A program made the translations under genes and the position numbers. Shown here piece after piece: positions 1 to 9,113 of a stretch of 64,000 nucleotides of DNA (within the stretch, counting starts at the first letter, position 1; each line of letters begins with the position of its first letter). The DNA comes from Sorghum bicolor (taxonomy: Eukaryota; Streptophyta; Magnoliopsida; Poales; Poaceae): NCBI RefSeq assembly GCF_000003195.3, contig NC_012879.2:23115367-23179366 (forward strand), written 5' to 3'. The notes under the pieces were generated by a model. That model saw only the letters and a list, made by a program, of their open reading frames with translations. It searched no databases and was not told the origin of the DNA.

Positions 1-1165
1 TCAACCTCATTATTCATCAAGGCCTCAAGCCATCAAGCATCAAGCGCCTTCAAGTTTATCAAGAGCCTTCTAGTTCATAGTTCTAGTTAGTTAGACTAGA
101 AGTAGAGGAGACCTAGTTCTTCATCAGGATCTGGAGCCCCTGGCGTTGGTCTGGAGCGCAAGAGTTTGATAATAGTTCTAGTTCTACTTTATAGTATTTC
201 ATTGTATATTAGTGAGACTTTATTCTAAATAGATTTGTATGTTCGTAATTACATTAGTCATTGTTTACTTTGATTATATGTCTAGGATAGTTGGTTTGAT
301 CTTATTGAATTCATGTAATTGCCCGTACAGCGTTTACGTAATCGATCGTTGGGTAGATGATAGACAATATGTAGACGTGGTGTCTAGATATCTTGTTTGT
401 TTGTGAGTGCCCCCTGATGTGCCGGGTCGTGTGGTAGTCCGCGTAGGTGACAGCTGCGTTGGTTCCTCTATAGTCCACCCTCCGTACGTAGGGCTAGCAT
501 GGGCGCGGTCGCGAAGGAGGTGACGGTTGTGTCTTAAAACCCTCACTAGTTGATGCCTCTTTACATGTAATTATGATATAGGGTTAAGTTAACAATGATT
601 TCTAGATGTAATTGCACTAATTAGAGTTATTCATTGGCGTAGTTATAGCATTACCTTAGATTCAACTCCCTAGTTTATCCATTGGCTAACTATTATTATG
701 ACTAGTAGATGCTCTGATAATTATTCTTATTTATGATACTTGATGATTATGCTATCACTGTTATTTATTATTATTTATCTTGTGACCTCTGCCTATTATG
801 AGTACATTATAGGACTTAGGTAGTATCATTTATTCATTCTTATCAATATAATAGATATAGTTTAACCCTTAGCCTTCCCAGTGGTATAAATATAAATCGA
901 TAACCTGGATACTTCCCTAGGTAAAATGCTACAATCGTATAATTATCTGTCCGCTTGCAGAACCCATTTAGTTTACAATTAGATTCTATAAGTTCCTAGC
1001 AATATAATTAGGGATGACAACCTACTTCATGTATAGGAATATTAATAATTAAGGAAGTGGCTAGTTGCTAATTGATAAGTTAATTATATACCGTGCATTT
1101 CTGGTGTGGTTACTAGGAGTAGGGTTTATCTCTGTTTTTAGTGATAACGGTAGTAAATGTCAACA
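1..1165 (+). repeat. E1 5' LTR (partial)
   Basis: Positions 2-1165 align along their length with 6741-7926. The LTR ends in GTCAACA immediately before the primer site. Relative to the 3' copy it has small indels, for example near 230-250 and near 985. Nothing else is seen here; short ORFs in it are not coding. Confidence 0.9.
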
Positions 1166-1173
1166 AGCATTTT

Positions 1174-1191
1174 TGCCACCATTGCCGGGGA
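1174..1191 (+). other. E1 primer binding site, degenerate tRNA-Asp type
   Basis: TGCCACCATTGCCGGGGA lies 8 nt after the LTR end. The ideal complement of the plant tRNA-Asp 3' end is TGGCGCCGTTGCCGGGGA (from knowledge). This copy has three mismatches, two of them G-to-A at former CpG sites. Confidence 0.8.
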
Positions 1192-1321
1192 AGGCATAAT
1201 AAACTTAGGATATATTGATAACATATTTATGTACGAGTAAAGTTACATTACCAATCAATTTCTACTCAATTAGGTACACCATTCGTTGTTATCAATTTTC
1301 TTATCTTATGTTGGGTGATGA

Positions 1322-2152
1322 ATGAATGGTTTTGCTCTTCCAAGAAACTTTATTTTAGATCTAGAGAAACTCCTTTGGAAGAAGAAGTTGGTAGAAGCAA
1401 GGGATAAATTCGAATCACCATCAAGAACACCCTCTGCTGCTCAAGCCAACTCTTTAGAGGAGTCGGCTCCAACATTGGAAGAGGAATTTGAAGAACAAGC
1501 AGAAGAGTTAGGAGGAAACTTAGCTCCTTTGTTTGAAGACATGGCTGAGAAGACACTGCGAGAGTTCTCTGCCCCAACAACAGCAAACATTCGGACTGGA
1601 CTAGCAATCAATACTGGGGAGAATGGATTCGAGCTTAAGCCTGCTCTCATCACCATGGTTCAAGCCAGCCAATTATGTGGAAATGCTCATGAAGATGCAA
1701 GTGCACACTTACAACACTTTCTAGAGATCTGCAGCACCTTCATGATTAGAGGAGTACCAAAGGATACTATCTTACTCTGTCTTTTCCTGTCCTCATTATT
1801 GAGGAAAGACAAGCAGTGGTTCTACACCAACAAAGACAAACACAATACATGGGACCTTTGCTCGACTGCATTCCTGGCAAAATTCTTTCCTACAGCCAAG
1901 ACTAATGCTCTACGTGGGAAGATTTCAAGTTTCCAGCAACAACATGATGAATCATTCACTGAAGCATGGGAAAGATTCCAGAATTACATTGAAGATTGTC
2001 CTCATAATGGGATAGAGGAGTGGCTGTTAAAGCAGACTTTCTATCACGGGCTCATCTCTAGTACCCGTGAGTCTATTGATGCTGCAGCTGGGGGAGCTTT
2101 CCTATCAGTTAAGCTCTCAGATGCTAAAGCACTTGTTGAGAAGATGGCCTGA
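1322..2152 (+). CDS. E1 gag-like protein (Retrotrans_gag type)
   Basis: A 276-codon open frame starts at the ATG at 1322, about 130 bp after the primer site. Residues 1-95 form an acidic, low-complexity N-terminus. Residues about 115-260 have plant retrotransposon gag features: ASAHLQHFLEIC, a helical core with WDLCSTAFLAKFFP, FTEAWERF, and a final FYHGL....AAGGAF segment typical of Athila gag. Gag forms the virus-like particle that packages element RNA. The stop after KMA (TGA, 2150-2152) is probably a decay mutation, since gag-like sequence continues in frame to about 2318. The truncated product may not be functional. A homologous gag with the same FxxGL..SRGSF end is seen in E6. Confidence 0.85.
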   Translation: MNGFALPRNFILDLEKLLWKKKLVEARDKFESPSRTPSAAQANSLEESAPTLEEEFEEQAEELGGNLAPLFEDMAEKTLREFSAPTTANIRTGLAINTGENGFELKPALITMVQASQLCGNAHEDASAHLQHFLEICSTFMIRGVPKDTILLCLFLSSLLRKDKQWFYTNKDKHNTWDLCSTAFLAKFFPTAKTNALRGKISSFQQQHDESFTEAWERFQNYIEDCPHNGIEEWLLKQTFYHGLISSTRESIDAAAGGAFLSVKLSDAKALVEKMA

Positions 2153-2540
2153 AATTCAACATGCAATGAAGAACGTACCCAATCTAGGAAGAAAGGAGGA
2201 GGAATCCATCATCTCAAGGAAGCTTACATGGTCACTACTAAGCTAGACCTCATCATGAATAAGCTCGACATAGAGAAGAAGGATGTCATGCACAACAATG
2301 ATTCCCATATGACGTGAAGAATGTGGAGACTACGGGCACTCAGCTACCAGTTGCCCTACACTACAAGAGGATGTGAACTTCATCAACAATAACACCTACT
2401 GTCGTCCTCAACAAAATCAAGGATCGAATCAGCAACCTCGATAAGGTAATTACCAAGGTAACAACCAAGGTAATAATTTTAATAACAATTTTCCGCCTTT
2501 AAGAGAACTAGTTGCTAATCAATCCTAACTGCTAGATCAA
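2153..2540 (+). pseudogene. E1 gag 3' part with zinc-knuckle remnant
   Basis: Gag coding continues after the TGA in the same frame (NEERTQSRKKGG..., then KLDLIMNKLDIEKKD). It then shifts frame to give CGDYGHSATSC at about 2322-2354, the second half of a CCHC zinc knuckle. Asn/Gln-rich sequence (NNQGNNFNNNFPPL) follows, broken by stops. This links gag to the protease ORF and shows that the original product was one gag-protease polyprotein. Confidence 0.65.
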
Positions 2541-3512
2541 ATGACTAGGAAACTAGCATCAAATGATAAAACTTTGGAAAACATACATACTAGGATGGAT
2601 ACATTTGCTTCTGCTATAAAGAATCAACATAGTTTCAATAAACTTCTAGAATCACAATTAGCACAATTAGCTACTGCTGTACCTCTATTAGAAAAAGGCA
2701 AGATTCCAAGCCAACCAGAAGATCTAGAAACTGCTAACCTTATTGATATTCACAATGCAACCCAATGGTATATTGAGCCTGCAGCTGTACAGTGGATTGA
2801 CCACTCTCTACCAAAGAAGATGGGAGACCCTGGAAGACCTGTCATTCCTATCTCTAGAGGATGCCACAGCTTCCCAGAGGCTATCTGCGACTTCGGAGCA
2901 AGTGTCAACATCATGCCTAAAGTAATTTATGAGAAAATATTAAATGATTCTTTGTTGTACACAAATATGCATTTGCAGCTTGAAGATCAGTCAATTTGCT
3001 ACCCTGAGGGAGTACTAGAAGAAGTTGTCATTAGAGTGAGGCAATCATATGTCCCAGTTGACTTTGGGGTCATGGAGATGGGAGTAGATGAGAAGGCACC
3101 AATCATTTTAGGCAGACCATTCTTATGAACAACAAAGGCCATCATCTATGCAGAGCACGCCAAGATTGTCCTATCCATCAAGGACAAGAAGGAGAGATTT
3201 GCATTCAAGAACCGCGTCGTGAAAGCTCCTGCAGCCCCGAAGCAATTCTACCAACAAGGAAAGCAAGAACAGCAATCAGTGCCAAAGAAGAACAATAGAA
3301 GATGGAGGAAGACCAAGCAAGCAGAGACAGCTCAATTAATCACCACTCTCAACACCAAGAACGATCATACGCTACCGAAGCCATGCCCAATCAAGAGAGG
3401 TGATCTAGGAGTTCCAATCATTGACTACACAATCAACAACACCACCTCCCTTACACTGTCTGCGACATTGGATCAGGCGCGGCAATGTAATGTCAAAATA
3501 GGTATACGATGA
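2541..3512 (+). pseudogene. E1 gag C-terminus, first retropepsin-like domain (PR1) and linker
   Basis: One frame from 2541 to 3512 holds a single internal stop (TGA 3126-3128). Its N-terminus (residues 1-60) is helical, with SQLAQLATAVP, typical of the end of Athila gag. PR1 follows: GDPGRPVIPISRG, then CDFGASVNIMP (active-site loop, D-F-G in place of the usual D-T/S-G), LQLEDQSICYPEG, and APIILGRPFL, the second retropepsin signature. After the stop the frame resumes with TTKAIIYAEHAKI, a basic Lys/Arg-rich linker, and then PIKRGDLGVPIIDYTI, which opens a second retropepsin-like domain. Retropepsins cut gag and pol precursors. Whether PR1 is active is unknown. Confidence 0.75.
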
Positions 3513-4185
3513 ATTATTTGATTTACCTTTATACCCAACATATATTCAGTTGCAGATGGCGGATCAATCGTTAAGGTTCCCAGAAGGAATGGTCAAGGAT
3601 GTAATGGTAAGAATTCAAAAACATTATATACCTGCAGATTTTCTAGTGCTTGACATGCAGGGAGACGATGAGATCCTGATCCTCTTAGGAAGACCGTTCC
3701 TCTACATAGCCAAATCTAACATCTACATCGGATCACGGCATATCCTCTTCAACGTACCCGCTGGAAAGGTACGCTGTCAATTTAGAACACTATGTAACCA
3801 TGAGCAAACCAGGAAGAAACACAACAGGAGAAGACGCCAAGCCCGTCGTCAGGCTACCCAGCATCGCTGTGGGTGGGAAGACTTTCCTGGCAAGATCGTG
3901 AAATATGAAGACCACCTCATGGAGGAAGAAGAGAACACGCAAGCACCCCAATGGAGTGAGTGGGCCGTAGAAGCTGAAAGGATGGACCAGATCGCCAAGA
4001 AGGAGAAAGAGGAGATCCTAGCCCGATTAGAAGCGTGGGAAAAGGAGAACAGAACTGAAGAGGTGGAACTAGAGGAAGAAGAAACAAAAGAGACAGAAGC
4101 AAGGTGGGAGGAAGACGCACGTATAGCATCGCCGCAATATGGGGAGTTGGCTGAGCTTACCTCAGACAATGAACCCACTGAGTAA
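3400..4185 (+). pseudogene. E1 second retropepsin-like domain (PR2) with Arg-rich and acidic coiled-coil tail
   Basis: A second copy of the protease pattern follows PR1: GDLGVPIIDYTI, a CDIGSG active-site loop at about 3460-3480 that needs a frame change, LQMADQSLRFPEGM, then ILLGRPFLYIAKSNIYIG. The open part runs 3550-4185 (211 codons). After the domain come KKHNRRRRQARRQ, a GWEDFPGKIVKYED segment also recognisable in E3, and about 80 residues of Glu/Lys-rich predicted coiled coil ending SDNEPTE. The frameshift beside the active-site loop makes this copy a pseudogene. The duplicated PR arrangement also occurs in E3, so it is ancestral rather than a local accident. Confidence 0.72.
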
Positions 4186-6274
4186 GTCATCTCCACTATC
4201 AAAGTCCTGTCGGTAGACTTCAAATTCCATAACCTAGCCATAAGGTCAGAATGGTAGTTATCTAGTTAAATTAGCATGCATTAGTATTTCGCTTTAACAC
4301 TCTTAGTGTCATATTTAATTCTCTTAGCATATTAATATAAAATACAAACAAAAATATTTACTGCTTAAATTACTGCATCATAAATACTAAAGCCCCATGT
4401 GAATAAACTTATGGTAACCCCTTAGAAATATTTACTGTGGTGGCAAAAAATATAAAATAATAAAATAAAATAAATAGCATTCATATTTAGTTTTTGCATC
4501 ATAAATAGAAAATTAAAAAAGAAGAGAAATGTGAAATCCTGCTTAAATTAGACAACATAAAAATTAGCTCATAAGAATAATCAATTGCTCATTGGTAGAC
4601 CGCTAACCCTTTATTAAATACAAGCCTCGAGTTTTGGTTTTCTTGTTGGAGTACTACTATGCAGAAATAACATCATAACAAGGAGAGAGTCTATCAGTGA
4701 CACCCACCGATGTCGCTACTGGACAACTCGCTGTGAAGGACATCTACGCCAAGTATTGCAAACATCCAGCTTGTGGGAGGAGCATCCCCTAGTTATCAGG
4801 TAATTATACCTAGGCGACTATTGAGTCTATATAGTCATAAAAATACCAAAAATATGTGGGCACATGAAGGTCCACAAGTCATAGAGTCTTTTTGTGAGTT
4901 TAAAATTAGTTAAACGTTAGAGTCTGTTTAGAGTCAGTCTAAATTAGAACCAATTAAAAAGTGATGAACATTTGAATTTTGTCTTGGAAATGATGAACTT
5001 GCTCTATTCTTTACAAGTACCCAGATTCCAACATTCGATTTTCTTGAGTTTTAGGCATTACTATTTTAATTCAAAGATTTACTCTGAACCTACAATTTGT
5101 GGAGGCACAAGTTTGAGCTAAGTCTAGATAGTTGGTTGATATGATCATTGAAAGTTTGAGCTACTATTTATCTTATTCCTAGCACTACTAAGTTTTGGAG
5201 ATTTAGTTTGAAAACCTAAAAACCTATTTGATGAGCTCTTGTATGACAAAGTGTTAATTCCTACCAAAGCCATATATAATATCCATTTAGAGTTACGAAG
5301 ACATTTGCACATTTATGCTGCTTGATTTGCATTGAGTTCAGTCAACCTTTGTCATATACCTTATGAGAGTCTTGTCATGCTTTCTAAATCAAGATAACGT
5401 ACACAATCCAGTTCATATATGCATTATTCCTACATTGGGAGTAAACGCCAATAATCAACCTATAGAATAACCCTTGACTTTAATATTCTAAGTTCTTATC
5501 TCTCTCATCATTTATTGTATTCAAAGGATACATGTGGCTATGCAAAAATATAAAAATAAGAAAAGGGAGTAGAAGATGGACAAGTGTCCCAATAATTAAA
5601 ACAATGGGTACTAGATGCCCGCCTCCCTGTGAAAAAAAGAAGAAGAATAATAAAGATAGCCTATGTCTTTCTTGAAAAGTTTTAATAGAGAGTTATTCCC
5701 AAAGAAAAGTAAATTAGCCACAAATACCACAAATACACCTATCCACCATATTCCAAACACGTGCACACCTTGGTTTGATTGTATGCCTCGATTCTCTATG
5801 GATCCATTAGTTGACTTTACAATAAATGCATTGCAAGTATGCTTATCCTTGTTATTAGCACTCCTATAAGCTAAACCATATATATCTTTAGCTATAGGAG
5901 GTATAAGTGCCTAAAGAGAGAACCATAAATACCACATATATCGAGAGACTTAAGGGTGTAATACAATTAAGCTCTGAGTTTTTTCTGGAAACTTATAAAA
6001 ACTCCAGAATAATGGTTATGCAAAGAATTTGAGACATAGTGCTTGACCTGATTGTTCTATGTTCTGATTGCTGAAGACTCATGCAAAAGCTGTAAAGCCC
6101 CACGGTTAAAGGTAAAACGGATAAGTTTGAAGATTAGAGCAAGTATTGACTAATCCGGAGGAGAATCTTTGTTTGGGAGCATGTGTACATGGAAAGAATG
6201 AAAACATTATAGCAACTCTTGATCCAAATACATATACTCCTTAGGCTGAGTTTGCCAAGGGACTAGCAAAAAGT
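4186..6274 (+). other. E1 3' untranslated interior
   Basis: About 2.1 kb of AT-rich sequence with no supported gene. The open frame at 5663-5869 has no recognisable domain. Blocks resemble the 3' interior of E3, E5 and E7, including the CCCCATGTGA...CACTGTGGTGGC block and the AAATACCACATA block near 5930. It is probably 3' UTR with cis-acting signals. Confidence 0.6.
4391..4447 (+). promoter_or_regulatory. Conserved non-coding block (CCCCATGTGA...ACTGTGGTGGC), E1 copy
   Basis: The pattern CCCCATGTGAATAA, then ATGG, then TTACTGTGGTGGC recurs just downstream of the protease region in E3 (32007-32071), E5 (43208-43264, minus) and twice in E7. The function is unknown. Conservation across diverged elements suggests a cis-acting RNA or DNA signal. 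Confidence 0.5.
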
Positions 6275-6288
6275 AAGCTTGGGAGAAT
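6275..6288 (+). other. E1 polypurine tract
   Basis: AAGCTTGGGAGAAT sits directly before the 3' LTR and would prime plus-strand DNA synthesis. Confidence 0.85.
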
Positions 6289-7926
6289 TGTTGACGGTCG
6301 ATAATGTCAACTTTTATTATAACTTTGAACCTAAAGGGGATCATGAATACACACTAGTATAGGCTTTAAACTAACAATTTCCACGAGTTTTGTATATTCT
6401 GTATTTTCCAGAGTGAATTTCAGGAAAGCTGCAAAAGAGGGACTCTAATGCAAATCAAACACGGAAACGTATCTGCCACGAGAAACAGCGCGAGAGGATT
6501 CAGGAATACTCTGGAAGACACCCGACGTGAGGGGAGGACCAGCCACCACCAGGTGGGGCCAGCCGGCCTCACCCTAGCGCTGGCTGGCCCCCTGGTCTAG
6601 GGTTTGGTGCCCCCTTCCGGAAGCTTCCTCCACCGCCTTTGAGGAGTCATCTCGGCCCTTGGTTAAGTAGGTTTGATCTGACGACACGCGTGACTCCAAC
6701 CGGACTATAAATACGTGGGCAGTCCCCTCACTAGAGACACCAACCTCATTATTCATCAAGGCCTCAAGCCATCAAGCATCAAGCGCCTTCAAGTTCATCA
6801 GAGCCTTCTAGTTTATAGTTCTAGTTAGTTAGATTAGAAGTAGAGGAGATCTAGTTCTTCATCGTGATTTAGAGCCGCTGGCGTTAGTCTGGAGCGTAAG
6901 AGTTTGGTAATAGTTCTAGTTCTACTTTATAGTATTTCATTGTATATTAGGGAGACTTTATTCTTAATAATTACATTAATCATTGTCTACTTTGATTATA
7001 TGTCTAGGATAGTTGGTTTGATCTTATTGAATTCATGTAATTGCTCGTATAGCGTTTACCTAATCGATCGTTGGGTAGATGATAGACAATATATAAACAT
7101 GGTGTCTAGATATCTTGCGTGTCTGCGAGTGCCCCCTGACGTGCCAGGTTGTGCAGGGTCCGTGTATGTGACAGCTGCATTGGTTCCTCTGTAGTCCACC
7201 CTCCGTACGTAGGGCTAGCATGGGCGCGGTCACGAAGGAGGTGACAGTTGCGTCTTAAAACCCTCACTAGTTGATGCCTCTTTACATGTAATTATGATAT
7301 AGGGTTAAGTTAAAAATGATTTCTAGATGTAATTGCACTAATTTGAGTTATTCATTTGCGTAGTTATAGCATTACCTTAGATTCAACTCCCTAGTTTATC
7401 CATTGGCGAATTATTATTATGACTAGTAGATGTTCTGATGATTATCTTTATTTATGTTACTGATGATTATGTTATCACTATTATTTATCATTATTTATCT
7501 TGTGACCTCTACCTGTTGTGAGTAGATTATAGGACTTAGGTAGTATCATTTATTCATTCTTATCAATATAATAGATATAGTTTAACCCTTAGCCTTCCCA
7601 ATGGTATAAATATAAATCGACAACCTCGATACTTCCCTATGTAAAATGCTACAACAGTATAATTATCTGTCCGCTTGTAGAACCTATTTAGTTTACAATT
7701 ATATTCATATCTTTTATTTCTGCATAGTCACAATAGTACATGTGAATCTATAAATTCCTAGCAATATAATTAGGGATGACAACCTACTTCATGTTTAGGA
7801 ATATTAATAATTAAGGATGTGGCTAGTTGCTAATTGACAAGTTAATTATATACCGTGCATTTCTTGTGTTGTTACTAGGAGTAGGGTTTATCTCTTTTTT
7901 AGTTATGACGGTAGTTAATGTCAACA
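6289..7926 (+). repeat. E1 3' LTR
   Basis: The repeat starts TGTTGACGGTCG and ends GTCAACA (1638 bp, TG...CA). Positions 6741-7926 match the visible 5' LTR. It contains GGGGCCAGCCGG...GCTGGCTGGCCCC as an imperfect inverted repeat near 6546-6592 and a TATA box at 6705. An extra stretch near 7700-7745 is absent from the 5' copy. Confidence 0.92.
6705..6713 (+). promoter_or_regulatory. E1 LTR TATA box
   Basis: CTATAAATA lies in a GC-richer U3 context and is followed by CA-rich sequence suited to a start site. It is the likely LTR promoter. Confidence 0.6.
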
Positions 7927-9113
7927 AACATTGAAATCAAAACTGGGGTATGGGTCTAGAGACTACATGTATTTCAAGAAGAGAAGTGTTGATGATCCTG
8001 CGTCAGCAACACTACATGAAGTTGAATATGATGTTGATGCATCAGACATGTTAGATAGTAATGAGGATGAGAGGGAGGGTTAGATTAGTTTTATCGAAGA
8101 ATCCAACATCAGATCTATGTGTTGCCATAACACCCATTAAAAAGAAGAGAGGTTGCTTTGATGATGATGAAGATGAAGATTTTGATTTAGATGCTTACAA
8201 AGATTGGCTATATTATCTACATGAAAATATGAAGGCTTGGGTGAGTTACGATAAATCCCACCTTGTATATATATATATGGATTTTGCAATGCACACTCAT
8301 GACTCATATTATTGTTCTTTTTCAGAGTTCCAAGATATATACAGGAGGACACAATCATTACATTCATAGAATGGTTGAGGGTTCTAGGAGACCTTGATGA
8401 CATCAGTAATATCCCTATCCTACTTGTCAAACAAATTACAATTGTTTTGCAAACTTCAAATTATGCTAGCTGATCATGTGACAATATTGCCTGCAGATGC
8501 TTTTAAGGATCCTAGCAATCAGATATATTCCACTCAAGACAGCAACCGATCACCACCAGTGCAGTGCAACCCGACCAAGGAAAAGGTAACAAAGAAAATA
8601 AGCTTTAATTCACAAAGTTGTCTAGCCATAAACACAAACTAATTTTCTTTCATCTCTTAGCTCTGAGCTTAGGCTTTATATCGTTTAGTTTCAATTGTAA
8701 CATCTTGTTTCCATGGAATTGGCTTATAAAATGGGAAGAAAAGAGGACATGGTACCCTCAAGTGCTTCAAGGCACTCTCTAAGCGACACAAGTCTGGCAA
8801 CCAAAAGCTCCATGTTGAGTTCTCCAGACTTGGACGAGCGGTAGGTTAGAACTCACGCACATTCATTAATGAAATAGTGATGTTTACAAGGAAAAGGGTG
8901 CCACTCATTGGAGTGAGAACATGGAAAGATATTCATGATGATGTTAAACAGTTAATAGCATCTGACTTATTGTTAAGAATCTTTTTGCTTGTGTATACAT
9001 TTTAATTGTATAGTAATGTAACAACTGACCAAGTATTTGCATGTCCTTGTAATTATATAATAGGCTAGGTGGGACCTTATGGATACCTATGATTGAAGGA
9101 TGAAGATATGGGC
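7927..9113 (+). pseudogene. CACTA (En/Spm) transposon ORF remnant, 5' part (Transposase_24-like)
   Basis: Coding-like pieces occur in several frames: LGYGSRDYMYFKKRS and an acidic DDDEDEDFDLDAYKDW stretch (8150-8240). A canonical GTGAGT...TTTTTCAG intron lies at 8241-8325, then YTGGHNHYIHRMVEGSRR. At 8747-8971 is a block with GHGTLKCFKALSK, KLHVEFSRLGRAVG and TWKDIHDDVKQLIASDLL. The last block resembles the conserved part of plant Ptta/En/Spm proteins (Pfam Transposase_24), where a W..I....K motif follows a 'V.FN..G.PVG' strand. The continuation is at 25162 beyond E2. Stops and frame breaks mark it as dead. No CACTA terminal repeat was identified. The family call rests on motif memory, not a search. 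Confidence 0.6.
9109..9113 (+). other. E2 target-site duplication, left
   Basis: TGGGC precedes the 5' LTR; TGGCC (25162-25166) follows the 3' LTR. The 5-bp duplication has one mismatch, consistent with an older insertion. Confidence 0.6.

Larger units (their letters stand above)
1..7926 (+). mobile_element. E1: Athila-like non-autonomous LTR retrotransposon, 5' end cut by window
   Basis: Two long direct repeats (1-1165 and 6289-7926) flank a 5.1 kb interior with a tRNA-Asp-like primer site, a gag-like ORF, two retropepsin-like regions and a polypurine tract. No RT, RNase H or integrase motif is present in any frame, so the element would need enzymes from another element. About 451 bp of the 5' LTR lie outside the window, so the target-site duplication cannot be checked. 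The right flank begins with AACAT. The right flank is CACTA-like coding sequence, so E1 probably inserted into or beside that transposon. The Athila-like assignment comes from the gag and protease motifs and the primer site, because no RT is available for classification. Confidence 0.88.

Noticed and set aside
1174..1191. tRNA-like sequences at primer sites as possible tRNA genes
   Set aside because: Only the 18-nt complement of a tRNA 3' end is present; no cloverleaf could be found around any of them.
5663..5869. 68-codon frame in the E1 3' interior
   Set aside because: No domain, no counterpart frame in E3, E5 or E7, AT-rich UTR context.
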